From: PALSA-350 sp963834445
Lineage (GTDB): Bacteria > Acidobacteriota > Terriglobia > Terriglobales > Acidobacteriaceae
Assembly: GCA_963834445.1 (NCBI GenBank)
Contig: CAWIBU010000009.1
Coordinates: 62,001 to 126,000, forward strand
DNA: 64,000 nt
Direction of reading: 5' to 3'
How positions within the stretch are numbered: the stretch's first letter is position 1; every line of letters starts with the position of its first letter. Positions 8,466 to 17,081 of this stretch are shown piece after piece. The notes under the pieces were generated by a model. It was given only the letters and a program-made list of their open reading frames with translations. It ran no database searches and was not told the DNA's origin. The translations under genes and the position numbers were made by a program.

Positions 8466-9794
8466 CTAGAACAACGTGCCGCTGGCAGCGCACCAGGTTG
8501 GCTGAGGAGTGGAAACAAACCCACCTGATGGGGCTCTGCGTAGCGTGGTCAAGGTCCCGGTCGTGGTGTTAATCACCGCCCCGGTCACCGTGTTATCGGC
8601 GAAGTTAGCGGTGTAGATGTACTGGTTCGACGGATCCTCAAGAATGCACTGTGGATTGGAGCCAGAGCCAAACGTGGTGCTGGTGTTGCTCGACCCGCCG
8701 GAAAGCGTGGTCAACCGGCCGGTGACGGGATCGATAAAGTAAGCGCTCACCGAACTCGCCGGGCTGGTCGGCGTCAGGTTTGGTCCTCGATTCGCCAGGT
8801 AGAGAAACTTGCTTTGGTGATCGACAATCATGGTCTTCGGGTTGGCGACCGTGCCGGCATTGTTTACCTGGCCGCCGACCAGCGATTGCAGGGCGCCGTT
8901 GGTGCCGACGGTATAGGGCAAAATCTGACCGCTGTTCGCCCCGTTCTCGTCGTCAATCAAATAGACGTATTTCGGGCTCGCATAAATGTATGCAAGTTGC
9001 GTCGCACCCGTCGGAATAGGCGTGTTCTGCGTCAGGGTCAACTGACCCGCGCTCTGCCCGTACACAAACACGGCCTGTGAAGGATCGTTGGTACTGCCGC
9101 TACCCGCCTCGATGGTGTAGAGGTAGGTGCCGCTGGGGATGAGATAAAACTCAATCGGCCCGCTTCCGACCGGGAAATAGGACAAATTGGTGCCGTTGGA
9201 ATTCTTCACCGTCGTGTTCGTGATCAGCGAAAGCCTGCCCGTGTTGGGGTCGATGTTGAAGGCAGTGATGTCTCCGCAGATGGTTGCCGCATTCCCAGGC
9301 ACATAACCTTTGCAGGTGGTGGGGTCGGGAACCGTTGAATCGAGCACAAACAAATGGGTGCCGGAGGAGTCCGCCAGGATGGAGATTGGCTGGTTGCCCT
9401 GACTGGTATAGCTGGCCTGATAGCTGATGGCCCCTTTGCCGCCGACCGTGAACAGCGAGATGTTCGGCCCTGCATTGCTGGGATCCACGCCCGACGCGCA
9501 AGCCGCCTGCCCGGTTCCTCCGCACCCCGCGTTCAGGACATAGAGAAATTTCCCGGCGTTGGTTATCAGATCTTTGGTGGGATTGTAGCCGCCAGATCCA
9601 TAAGGAGAGTTAGGCGTCTGCACCAGGTTGCCGTAATTGTTATCGATTTGGAAGCCTGTGATCTGACTGTATTGCAGGCCGGTGACATACATAAAACCGA
9701 CTGTGTGATCTGAACTGCAGGATGTAACTCCCAAGCCCGTTCCAAGGGATACCACCAGGGCCAGAGTGATCCGGCCGAATTTCCTGAACTTCAT
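8466..9794 (-). CDS. Lipoprotein with YVTN/lactonase-like beta-propeller (copy A)
   Basis: The 442-residue protein starts MKFRKFGRITLALVVSLGTG and has a lipobox ending VTSC at residue 26, nearly the same leader as the gene downstream. Propeller blades are visible: FMYVTGLQYSQITGFQIDN, KFLYVLNAGCGG, THLFVLDSTVPDP, YLYTIEAGSGSTND, KFLYLANRGPNL and YIYTANFADNTVTGAVI. Several blade insertions make it 48 residues longer than its neighbour; an inserted loop contains four cysteines that could form disulfides. It is most likely anchored in the outer or inner membrane and faces the periplasm or surface. The two genes probably arose by tandem duplication including promoter, then diverged. Enzymatic lactonase activity is not shown by the sequence. 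Confidence 0.85.
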   Translation of the reverse strand: MKFRKFGRITLALVVSLGTGLGVTSCSSDHTVGFMYVTGLQYSQITGFQIDNNYGNLVQTPNSPYGSGGYNPTKDLITNAGKFLYVLNAGCGGTGQAACASGVDPSNAGPNISLFTVGGKGAISYQASYTSQGNQPISILADSSGTHLFVLDSTVPDPTTCKGYVPGNAATICGDITAFNIDPNTGRLSLITNTTVKNSNGTNLSYFPVGSGPIEFYLIPSGTYLYTIEAGSGSTNDPSQAVFVYGQSAGQLTLTQNTPIPTGATQLAYIYASPKYVYLIDDENGANSGQILPYTVGTNGALQSLVGGQVNNAGTVANPKTMIVDHQSKFLYLANRGPNLTPTSPASSVSAYFIDPVTGRLTTLSGGSSNTSTTFGSGSNPQCILEDPSNQYIYTANFADNTVTGAVINTTTGTLTTLRRAPSGGFVSTPQPTWCAASGTLF

Positions 9795-9886
9795 GCGCTT
9801 CCTTCATCCTGGTCGCTGTCGCGGTCTAGGGCTGCCTTGGCAGCTAAACTATAAAAAACTGGATCGTACTGCCAATTGTAAAAGCT
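9795..9886 (-). promoter_or_regulatory. Duplicated leader/promoter region of lipoprotein copy A
   Basis: The 18-base leader at 9795-9812 and AGCTTTTACAA at 9876-9886 (minus strand) are shared with the paralogous gene at 8299. Nothing else is visible in the 204-base gap up to the M13 peptidase stop. Confidence 0.5.
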
Positions 9887-9998
9887 ATAACCACTTTCGG
9901 CTAGAGCAGTGGCCCGGTTGGGGCATGCTCCGGCAACCTTAAAGAGCCAATTGCCGCAGAGATTTACCCTTGCAGCCTCCATTTAATCGCAGGCCGGC

Positions 9999-12047
9999 TC
10001 ACCACACCCGGCACGCATTTTGCGGATACATCGGAGCGCCCTTCTTGCAGTTAAATGCCTTGCCGAACTCATCGAAGTTTTGTACCGACCCATTCACGCG
10101 GAATCGTCCCGGAGAATGGGGATCGATCAGGGCGTAACTGCGTGCTGTTTGTTCCCGCACGGTCCCGCACCAAACCTGCCCAAAGGCCAGAAAGTACCGC
10201 TGCTCCGGCGTGTAGCCGTCGACCTTTGCCGGAACCGTTCCCGGATCCTTAGCCAGTGTGTCCATCAATGCCAGGTAAGCTAGTCGCAGACCTCCGTTAT
10301 CGGCGGTATTCTCGCCCAGTGTCAGGTGGCCATTCAGCTTAACCCCCGGCACCGTCTCGAAGTTCCCATACTCCTTCACCTCGCACTCCGTGCGCTCGGT
10401 AAAGGCCTTACGATCCTCCGGCGTCTGCCACTCGCGCACGTTGCCATGTCCGTCATACTTGCTCCCCTGGTCGTCGAAGCCATGGGTCATCTCATGGCCT
10501 ATCACCACCCCAATCCCCCCAAAATTGACGGCGGCATCCTTGGAGAAATCATAAAAAGGAGGTTGCAGGATACCCGCGGGGAAGTTGATGTCGTTAAAGC
10601 CCTGGCTGTAGTAGGCATTCACGGTCGGCGGCGTCATGTCCCACTCCGTCTCGTCCACCGGCCTGCCCAACTTGGCCAGGTTGCGGCGATCTTCGAAGAT
10701 CATGGCGCGGTCAATATTCCCCAGGAGATCGTCTCGCTTGACCTCGAGGGTCGAGTAGTCTCGCCAATGTTCCGGATACCCGATCTTGTTGCGGATCAGG
10801 GCCAGCTTCTCGAGCGCAGTCTTTTTGGTCGCCTCTGACATCCAGGGCAGTTGCTCAATATCCTGCGCCATCGCCGCTTCCAGCGCATGCACCAGCTTGA
10901 GCATGTTGGCTTTCTTTTCCGGGCTGAAGTACGTCTTCACCCAGTCTTGCCCAACAGCCTCTCCGAGCGCCCCATCGGTTGCCCGGGTGCAGCGCTTCCA
11001 GCGCGGCGAGATCTCTTTCTGGCCCGTCAACACCGTTCCGTAGAACTTGAAGTTCTCCTCCAGAAAAGCGTTCGACATCCAGGTAGCCGCGCCATGCAGG
11101 GCGCGCCAGCGAAGGTAACTCCTCCACGCCTCCACGCTTTGGCTGGCAATCAACCCATTCATGGTGCGGAAGAAATCCGGTGTAGACACGTTCAAAGTCT
11201 GGAAGGGGCCCATGCCGATGCCCTGCAGATAGGCCTGCCAGTCGAAGTCGGGTGTCAACTTGCCAAACTCCGCGAGCGTCATCATGTGGTACCGCTTGGC
11301 CGGGTCTCGCAAATCGGTACGTGCCACGGAGCCTTGTGCCAGTGCGGTTTCGATCGCCATCACCGTCCTGGCTTCGCTAGCTGCCCGTTCCGGGGTGTCG
11401 CCGGCCAGGGTGAACATCCGCGTCATGTGGGCCACGTACTCTTCGCGAATCTTCTGTTGCGCCGGCGTCTGCTGCAGGTAGTAATCGCGGTCCGGCAGGC
11501 CCAGCCCAGCCTGCCCGGCTATGGCAATTTGCTGGGTTGAGTCCTTTTGGTCCTGCCCTACTCCGAAGCTGAAAAGCCCGCTCACCCCATCTCTGATCTC
11601 GAGCGTCCCCAGCAGGGCTCCCAGCTGCTGCTTATCGTTCCAGGCGTTGATCGTGTCCAGGGTCGGTTGCAGCGGGGTCACACCTTTTTGATCGGCCAGC
11701 GTTGTATTCATGCAGGAGGCATAAAAGTCCCCGTACTTTTGCTCCAGCGGGGTTCGCTTGGGCGATGCAATCGCCGCCGTCTCCAGCTCGCGATACAGCA
11801 GCCAGTCATTTCTTTCACGTAACTCGGCGAACTGTCCCCAGGCCGTCTGGTCCGGCGGGATGGGATTGTTCTTTGCCCAGTTGCCGCAGGCATATTGATA
11901 GAAGTCGCTGCAGGGATCAGCCGTCTTGTCGATCGACGTCAGGTCAAAACTTTGCGGGGCTTTTGGCTCCGGCGGCACGACTTTGCTTTGCGCGTGGACA
12001 ATGCAGCTGCCCAACCAGAGGGCGATCACCGTTGCAACTGACTTCAT
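9999..12047 (-). CDS. Secreted M13 (neprilysin/PepO-like) zinc metallopeptidase
   Basis: A signal peptide (MKSVATVIALWLGSCIVHAQ) precedes a full-length M13 peptidase of 682 residues. The N-terminal motif DPCSDFYQYACGNWAKNNPIP is diagnostic. The zinc site HEMTH (inside VIGHEMTHGFDDQGSKYD, about residue 515) is complete with the third ligand in GENTADNGG about 65 residues later; NAYY and the C-terminal CRVW are also conserved. The enzyme cleaves oligopeptides, probably in the periplasm. ATG 12047 is chosen because AGGAG lies just upstream; a GTG four codons earlier is possible. It begins 23 bases after the MCE-domain gene on the same strand, so the two are probably one transcript. Confidence 0.95.
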   Translation of the reverse strand: MKSVATVIALWLGSCIVHAQSKVVPPEPKAPQSFDLTSIDKTADPCSDFYQYACGNWAKNNPIPPDQTAWGQFAELRERNDWLLYRELETAAIASPKRTPLEQKYGDFYASCMNTTLADQKGVTPLQPTLDTINAWNDKQQLGALLGTLEIRDGVSGLFSFGVGQDQKDSTQQIAIAGQAGLGLPDRDYYLQQTPAQQKIREEYVAHMTRMFTLAGDTPERAASEARTVMAIETALAQGSVARTDLRDPAKRYHMMTLAEFGKLTPDFDWQAYLQGIGMGPFQTLNVSTPDFFRTMNGLIASQSVEAWRSYLRWRALHGAATWMSNAFLEENFKFYGTVLTGQKEISPRWKRCTRATDGALGEAVGQDWVKTYFSPEKKANMLKLVHALEAAMAQDIEQLPWMSEATKKTALEKLALIRNKIGYPEHWRDYSTLEVKRDDLLGNIDRAMIFEDRRNLAKLGRPVDETEWDMTPPTVNAYYSQGFNDINFPAGILQPPFYDFSKDAAVNFGGIGVVIGHEMTHGFDDQGSKYDGHGNVREWQTPEDRKAFTERTECEVKEYGNFETVPGVKLNGHLTLGENTADNGGLRLAYLALMDTLAKDPGTVPAKVDGYTPEQRYFLAFGQVWCGTVREQTARSYALIDPHSPGRFRVNGSVQNFDEFGKAFNCKKGAPMYPQNACRVW

Positions 12048-12070
12048 AGTCTCCTGCACCAGAGACTCGA

Positions 12071-13147
12071 TCAGAAAACCTTCACGTGGAAGGTCAGGTA
12101 CTTTTTAGGGTTCTCGCGGATTGCCCCAATAAGTCCCCTGGTCTCCGTGAGTGACTGGTCGAGGTTGTTGTAAAGAGAGGGGTTGACGACCAGTTGGCCA
12201 ATCGTTCCCTGGCCGCTATCAACCCGGTTCAGCACTGAATCGAGTTTGTCGACGGTATCGCGCAGCTTGGCGGCGAACTTGGGGTCTTTGGCGATCATCC
12301 CCAAGCCGCCTTTGCCGGCATTGATGTCGGCCAGAAGCTGGTTGGCGCTCGATACGGACTGGTTCAGGTTGTTGGCCAGCGTCTCGTCTTTCAACAGCTT
12401 GCCAATCGTGCCTTTGCCCTCATCCAGGCTGGTAGCCATCTTGTCCAACTTGGCCACCGTGTCGTTGATGTGGTTGTACAGCGTGTCATCGGCCACCAGC
12501 TTGCCGATGGACCCTTTGCCGTTCGCGACCGTGTCCACCAATGCCGAAAGCTGATTTAACGTAGACGTCGCCTTGTTGTAAAGATCAGGATTATTGATCA
12601 GCTCACCGATCGAGCCCTTGGTCGAGTTCAGCGAATCGGCCAGGTGGTCGACTTTGGCCAAAATGGTATTCAACTGCTCGATTGTGCCCTGGCTTGACTT
12701 GATGACATCCGAGAGGTTGGGAGTTTCATTGGTTTTGAGCTCAGCGTTGTTCTGGACGGCGGGCCCAGTGGCCGTCTTGCTATTGATGTCCACGACCGTG
12801 TCGCCCAGCACACCGATCGTTTCCAGGCTCGACGTTGAATCCGTATGCACGGCCTCCCGGTACTTGGCGCCGATCTTGTAGGTCACCTCAACCGGGGTCA
12901 GTTTGCGCTCGGGGACAATCGCGATCTTGGTCACATTCCCGACGGTGAAGCCTTCCAGGTTCACTGGAGCCCCAACTTTCACGCCGGCCGCGTTCTCAAA
13001 ATAGGAGCGAAGTACGATCTTGCCGGTAAAAATACCGCCTGTGCTGCCGGTCATGAGGAAGATGAGGGCCGTCAAGGCCGCCAATGCCACAATAACCAGC
13101 ACGCCCACCTTTAATTGTGACCACTGGACTTCCTGCTGGCTTGGCAC
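12071..13147 (-). CDS. MCE/MlaD-domain protein with five 34-residue C-terminal repeats
   Basis: The 358-residue protein has a single N-terminal membrane anchor (residues 14-32), then an MCE domain (about 40-125; SYFENAAGVKVGAPVNLEGF, IGVLGDTVVDI). MlaD-type proteins carry lipids between membranes with an MlaEF-like ABC transporter. The C-terminal half is unusual: K/QG(S/T/G)(I/L)G recurs at residues 177, 211, 245, 279 and 313, an exact 34-residue spacing, each followed by a helix with NPxLY or DxTLY. This predicts a regular helical stalk or barrel. No mlaE or mlaF is next to it, so its transporter must be elsewhere. GTG 13147 has AGGAG 4 bases upstream. Confidence 0.9.
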   Translation of the reverse strand: MPSQQEVQWSQLKVGVLVIVALAALTALIFLMTGSTGGIFTGKIVLRSYFENAAGVKVGAPVNLEGFTVGNVTKIAIVPERKLTPVEVTYKIGAKYREAVHTDSTSSLETIGVLGDTVVDINSKTATGPAVQNNAELKTNETPNLSDVIKSSQGTIEQLNTILAKVDHLADSLNSTKGSIGELINNPDLYNKATSTLNQLSALVDTVANGKGSIGKLVADDTLYNHINDTVAKLDKMATSLDEGKGTIGKLLKDETLANNLNQSVSSANQLLADINAGKGGLGMIAKDPKFAAKLRDTVDKLDSVLNRVDSGQGTIGQLVVNPSLYNNLDQSLTETRGLIGAIRENPKKYLTFHVKVF

Positions 13148-13313
13148 CGGGCTCCTTAGTATTTTCCGCTCGGACTGAGCATATCAAATAGCACTGACGG
13201 TGCCCCACAAACGAGCCCTGGGCCCACCCATCTGGCACTCGCGGACGACCTGCAGTGTGCCTTATCTCACACAAATGGATTGTTGCAAGATGGCGCGGAG
13301 CCCAACATTATCC

Positions 13314-13691
13314 CTATCCCTCCATCACCACCATTGCCAGCGCCATCGCGCCCGTATGCGTCAGCGAGAGTGAGATGTTCTTCACCCCCAACTCCTTCGC
13401 CAGCACTTCAGCCCGTCCGCTGAGCGCCAGCACCGGCCGGCCCCCCGGTGCGCGCTCCACGGCAAACTCATTCCAGGTAACCCCGCGGCTGATGCCGGTT
13501 CCGAGCGCCTTGGCGCCTGCCTCTTTGGCCGCAAACCGAGCCGCAAAGCTCTCTGCGCTCGACCGTTTGCGGCGGCAGTACGCAATTTCATCCTCGGTAT
13601 AAATTCGATGCAGAAAGCGATCGCCGTAGCGCTCGATCGAATGCGCAATGCGCTCAATTTCGATCAAGTCCACGCCCGTACCGATCAACAT
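13314..13691 (-). CDS. acpS: Holo-[acyl-carrier-protein] synthase
   Basis: The 125-residue product matches AcpS: the N-terminal GTGVDLIEIERI motif with the metal-binding Asp, and the second signature FAARFAAKEAGAKALG. It moves 4'-phosphopantetheine from coenzyme A to the ACP serine, needed for fatty acid synthesis, and works as a trimer in the cytoplasm. The start ATG 13691 is set by the family's conserved N-terminus (M-I/L-x-G-x-G-x-D); an in-frame extension of 15 residues is not supported. It lies 166 bases upstream of the MCE gene on the same strand. A 9-bp hairpin sits in its upstream region. Confidence 0.95.
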   Translation of the reverse strand: MLIGTGVDLIEIERIAHSIERYGDRFLHRIYTEDEIAYCRRKRSSAESFAARFAAKEAGAKALGTGISRGVTWNEFAVERAPGGRPVLALSGRAEVLAKELGVKNISLSLTHTGAMALAMVVMEG

Positions 13692-13719
13692 GCTGATCAC
13701 ATTACCATGGGTCCACTCC

Positions 13720-13750
13720 GGGTCACCTTGCAGCACCTGGCAGGTGACCC
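13720..13750. repeat. Hairpin in the divergent acpS/hypothetical promoter region
   Basis: GGGTCACCT (13720-13728) and AGGTGACCC (13742-13750) form a perfect 9-bp stem with a 13-base loop, lying between divergent genes starting at 13691 and 13866. No T-run follows, so it is not a standard terminator; an operator or leader structure is possible. Confidence 0.4.
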
Positions 13751-13865
13751 GTACGCCTGACCGTAGTACCTGTCCTGCGGTTGAAGATTGCCGGCAACAC
13801 GCCGATCAATACTGCAAGCGAGGTATATTCAAGATTCGCAACGACCTTACCGACTCGAAATCCCT

Positions 13866-14309
13866 ATGGCTGAAACTTATCTCGATGACGTTCTTTATCT
13901 GACCGCGCTCTTGCCCGAAGATCAGTCGCTGGTTGTGCCCAGACTCAGCGGCCTCATTCCAGACTGTGGGGCGTGGATTCGCAGCCGCTCTTACATCCAG
14001 CCCGGGACTGCTCGTTTTGTGTTTGAATTTCCCCGCGACATCTGTGTCGAGATCTACAGCACGCTGGTCTCCGTCGGGCTACAGCTCACGGCGACGTCGC
14101 ATGCCTTGCTGACTGAGCTTTGCCGCTGCACCCCGCACGTCTTCGACCTCAACACGCGCAAGCTGCCGGCTGTGGATGGCGCGACCCTCGACGCCGCCAC
14201 CCGTTACATCTGCTCGCTCGAGATCATCAAAGTGCAACTGCAGATCTGGATGGTCAAAGAAGAGGAACTGGAGACCAAGTTCGGCGGCAATCACAGCTTC
14301 GCTGCCTGA
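13866..14309 (+). CDS. Hypothetical protein (147 aa)
   Basis: From ATG 13866 the product starts MAETYLDDVLYLTALLPEDQ and ends FGGNHSFAA. It looks like a compact soluble alpha/beta protein without signal or membrane segment; it contains two close cysteines (ELCRCTPHVF) and a C-terminal helix rich in charged residues. I do not recognise the family. It is divergent from acpS and convergent with recG, with stop codons one base apart (14307-14309 and 14311-14313). Codon use resembles the neighbours. A longer frame starting upstream (13788) exists but lacks a natural N-terminus. Confidence 0.65.
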   Translation: MAETYLDDVLYLTALLPEDQSLVVPRLSGLIPDCGAWIRSRSYIQPGTARFVFEFPRDICVEIYSTLVSVGLQLTATSHALLTELCRCTPHVFDLNTRKLPAVDGATLDAATRYICSLEIIKVQLQIWMVKEEELETKFGGNHSFAA

Positions 14310-14310
14310 T

Positions 14311-16563
14311 TTACGCATCCACCAGCCCATAGCGTCGCTGCCATGCCTCCCGCAGCCGGCTCCATACCCTGCTTTTCTCGGCTTCGCTGATCTCATCCCC
14401 TGCGGCCACAAACCGCGCCGATTCCTTCTTCGCCAGTTCCAGCAGATCCCGGTCGCGCACCAGGTTGGCCACCCGAAAATCCGGCAGGCCCGCCTGCCGC
14501 GTGCCAAAAAACTCTCCCGGGCCGCGCAACTGTAAATCCAGTTCGGCCAGCTCAAAGCCATTCTGCGTGCGCACCATCGCCGCCAGACGCTCACTCGCCT
14601 GGGGTGAGATTTTCCCACCCGTCATCAGAATGCAATGCGAGCGGCCACTGCCACGGCCGACCCGTCCCCGCAGCTGATGCATCTGGGCCAGCCCGAACCG
14701 TTCGGCGTGTTCGATCACCATCATGGTTGCATTGGGCACATCAACACCCACCTCGATCACCGTGGTGGCAATCAACACATCTACTTCCCGGCGTTGGAAT
14801 CGGCGCATGATGATCTCTTTCTCATCCGCATCCAGCCGCCCATGCAGCAGGCCCAGGCGCAGACCTTCGAGCGCGCCGACCTTCAACTCCTGATACATCT
14901 CGGTCGCGGCCTTCAGCGAAGGGCCAGACGCCGGCGAAACCCGCTTGAACAGCAAGCCTGCGGTCCCGGCCTTTTTCCTGGTTTTGGCTACCGGTGCGGC
15001 CACCTCCGGCTCCGGCTCGCCGGCGGCAAAATCCAATTCAGGCTGATCCTCTTTCGCTCCCTCGATCACCGGATAAACCACGTATGCCTGATGCCCCATC
15101 TTCACTTGCTCGCGCACCATGGCCCATATCTCATCCGCGTGCTCGTCTGCTACCTGGCGGGTCGTGATCGGCGTGCGGCCGGGTGGCAACTCATCGAGCA
15201 CACTGAGATCGAGATCGCCATAGAGTGAAAGCGCCAGGGTTCTCGGGATAGGCGTCGCGGTCATCACCAGTACATCCGGTTCGCCTGCGTTCGGCTTCTG
15301 CATCAGGCGAAAGCGCTGCAGCACGCCGAAGCGATGCTGTTCATCGACTACCACCAGGCCCAGTTTCGCGAAATCCACACTCTCTTCGATCAGCGCGTGG
15401 GTGCCTATCACCAATTGCGCCTCGCCCCGCGCAATCATTCGGCGGCTCGCCCGCTTGCGATCCTCATCCAGCGACCCGGTCAGCAGAACCACTTTGTAAT
15501 GTTGTTGCGACCGTTCCAGGAGCTTGCGCGCGGCCAGATAATGCTGGGTTGCTAGTATCTCTGTGGGCGCCATCAGCGCCGCCTGGTATCCGTTCTCGAT
15601 GGCTACCAGCATTGCCTGCAGGGCTACGATGGTCTTGCCCGAACCCACATCCCCTTGCAGCAGACGGCGCATTGGCTCGGGCGCCCGCATATCCGCCACA
15701 ATTTCACCCAGGGCCGTCTTTTGCGCTTTCGTGGGGTGAAAGGGAAGTACCTGCCGCAGCGCTGCCCGCACCGCGTCATTGGTTGCGAAGGGAATGCCTT
15801 GCCGCCCGCGAAGCTTTTTACGCTTCAGCTCCAGGCCCAGCTCGAGAAAGAAAAACTCTTCGAAGATCAGCCGTTTCTGGGCCGGCGTTGCCCAGGCTTG
15901 CAGCTCGCTCATGGCGGTGCCGGCCTCTGGAAAGTGGGCCTGGCGGAGGGCTTCTTCGCGGTTGGGCAACCCCAGCCGGCGGCAAAGCGCCGCCGGCAGC
16001 GTTTCCGGGATGCGCCCCTTCAGATCCTCCAGGACCCGCCAGATCACGCGCCGCTGCCAGCGCGACGCCAGCTTGCTGCCCAGCGTCTCATAGACCGGCG
16101 CGATGCGGCCCACCTCCAGCAGCTTCGACTCTTCATCGTCGTGGTCATCCGGCAGGACTTCCACCTGGGGCTGGATCATCTTGAAGCTATTGCTGCTACG
16201 GGAGGCTTCCACTTTGCCGTACAGGGCAACCCACTGTCCTGGCTTGAAGCGGTCTTTCAGGTAGGCGCCATGGAACCACATGCACTTGACTCGGCTGCTC
16301 AGGCCCTGGCTTACCGTCATCTCAAAAATGAGCATGCGCCGGGTGCGCAACAGACTCATGCCCCGTACCTGGCCGATCAGGCTGGCCATCTCGCCCGGCT
16401 TCAGCTCTTCGATAGCCTGGGGGCGGAGACGGTCTTCGTAGCGGAAGGGCAGGTGGTAGAGCAGGTCTTCAATGGTGGTAATGCGCCGATCCAGCAGCGT
16501 CTGCGCAATGCGCGGGCCGATGCCCTTGACGAACTGAAGGGGCGTTTCCAGAGTCAATAGCAC
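14311..16563 (-). CDS. recG: ATP-dependent DNA helicase RecG
   Basis: The 750-residue protein has the RecG wedge/OB domain at the N-terminus (LETPLQFVKGIGPRIAQTLL, LLYHLPFRYEDR) and superfamily 2 helicase motifs: Walker A GDVGSGKT, DEQHRFG (motif II), MTATPIPRTLALS (motif III), IEVGVDVPNA (motif V) and QLRGRVGRG (motif VI). The C-terminal FGTRQAGLPDFRVANL is RecG-specific. RecG remodels stalled replication forks and Holliday junctions. Length is slightly above the E. coli 693 because of an inserted Glu/Pro/Lys-rich stretch (about residues 495-530) between the helicase lobes. It stands alone, convergent with the small hypothetical gene. Confidence 0.97.
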   Translation of the reverse strand: MLLTLETPLQFVKGIGPRIAQTLLDRRITTIEDLLYHLPFRYEDRLRPQAIEELKPGEMASLIGQVRGMSLLRTRRMLIFEMTVSQGLSSRVKCMWFHGAYLKDRFKPGQWVALYGKVEASRSSNSFKMIQPQVEVLPDDHDDEESKLLEVGRIAPVYETLGSKLASRWQRRVIWRVLEDLKGRIPETLPAALCRRLGLPNREEALRQAHFPEAGTAMSELQAWATPAQKRLIFEEFFFLELGLELKRKKLRGRQGIPFATNDAVRAALRQVLPFHPTKAQKTALGEIVADMRAPEPMRRLLQGDVGSGKTIVALQAMLVAIENGYQAALMAPTEILATQHYLAARKLLERSQQHYKVVLLTGSLDEDRKRASRRMIARGEAQLVIGTHALIEESVDFAKLGLVVVDEQHRFGVLQRFRLMQKPNAGEPDVLVMTATPIPRTLALSLYGDLDLSVLDELPPGRTPITTRQVADEHADEIWAMVREQVKMGHQAYVVYPVIEGAKEDQPELDFAAGEPEPEVAAPVAKTRKKAGTAGLLFKRVSPASGPSLKAATEMYQELKVGALEGLRLGLLHGRLDADEKEIIMRRFQRREVDVLIATTVIEVGVDVPNATMMVIEHAERFGLAQMHQLRGRVGRGSGRSHCILMTGGKISPQASERLAAMVRTQNGFELAELDLQLRGPGEFFGTRQAGLPDFRVANLVRDRDLLELAKKESARFVAAGDEISEAEKSRVWSRLREAWQRRYGLVDA

Positions 16564-17081
16564 ATCAGCGATGCTATCAGCGCCGCCGAAAAGACTCTCT
16601 CCGGGGTCACAGATCTCCGGGTGCCCCAGCTCCGGTATTCTGTGGGGCTCGGATCCGTGCCGCCCGTGCGCTCAACTACCTGGCGGCAAGACCCGGGCGC
16701 CGGCGGTGGCTGGCAGCGTCAAACATATAAACGCACTTTGCGTCGACATGTTCGGCCATTTGAAAAACTCGATCCAGCTTGTCTTCGAGGGACGGTTTAC
16801 CAGATCTCGGCAGAGAATAGTTACGCGCAGTCAAAACAACCTTGGGTGTATTCATAATGAGTATGTGTATACGCCCGCGCCGCCAGCTCGGAAATGCGCC
16901 AATCTCACTATTACCCCCAAACAAAGGGGGGACCGGCGATGCCCACCCGCCCGACGATATGGTTACCTTCAGCGCGTCAACATTGTCGCGAACCGCCGAA
17001 CAAGCTGTATCTGCAACAAAACAGGTGGCGAATGGACCGTAAGGGCACATTACCAAGGTGGCGTGCCTGTAGAATCGCTCG
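16564..17081. other. 518-base intergenic region
   Basis: This gap between recG and the divergent DUF374 gene has lower GC than its neighbours and no convincing long gene. It holds one weak 59-codon candidate (16676-16855, minus) and a small hairpin of CCCCC (16914-16918) with GGGGG (16926-16930). Frames on the plus strand here look random. Confidence 0.5.
16676..16855 (-). CDS. Possible small protein (59 aa)
   Basis: From ATG 16855 the minus strand reads MNTPKVVLTARNYSLPRSGK, then a plausible amphipathic helix (LEDKLDRVFQMAEHVDAK), ending in a basic tail. Amino-acid make-up looks protein-like but there is no clear Shine-Dalgarno sequence, and the family is unknown. It would lie in a gap with no other gene. 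It could equally be a chance frame. Confidence 0.3.
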   Translation of the reverse strand: MNTPKVVLTARNYSLPRSGKPSLEDKLDRVFQMAEHVDAKCVYMFDAASHRRRPGLAAR

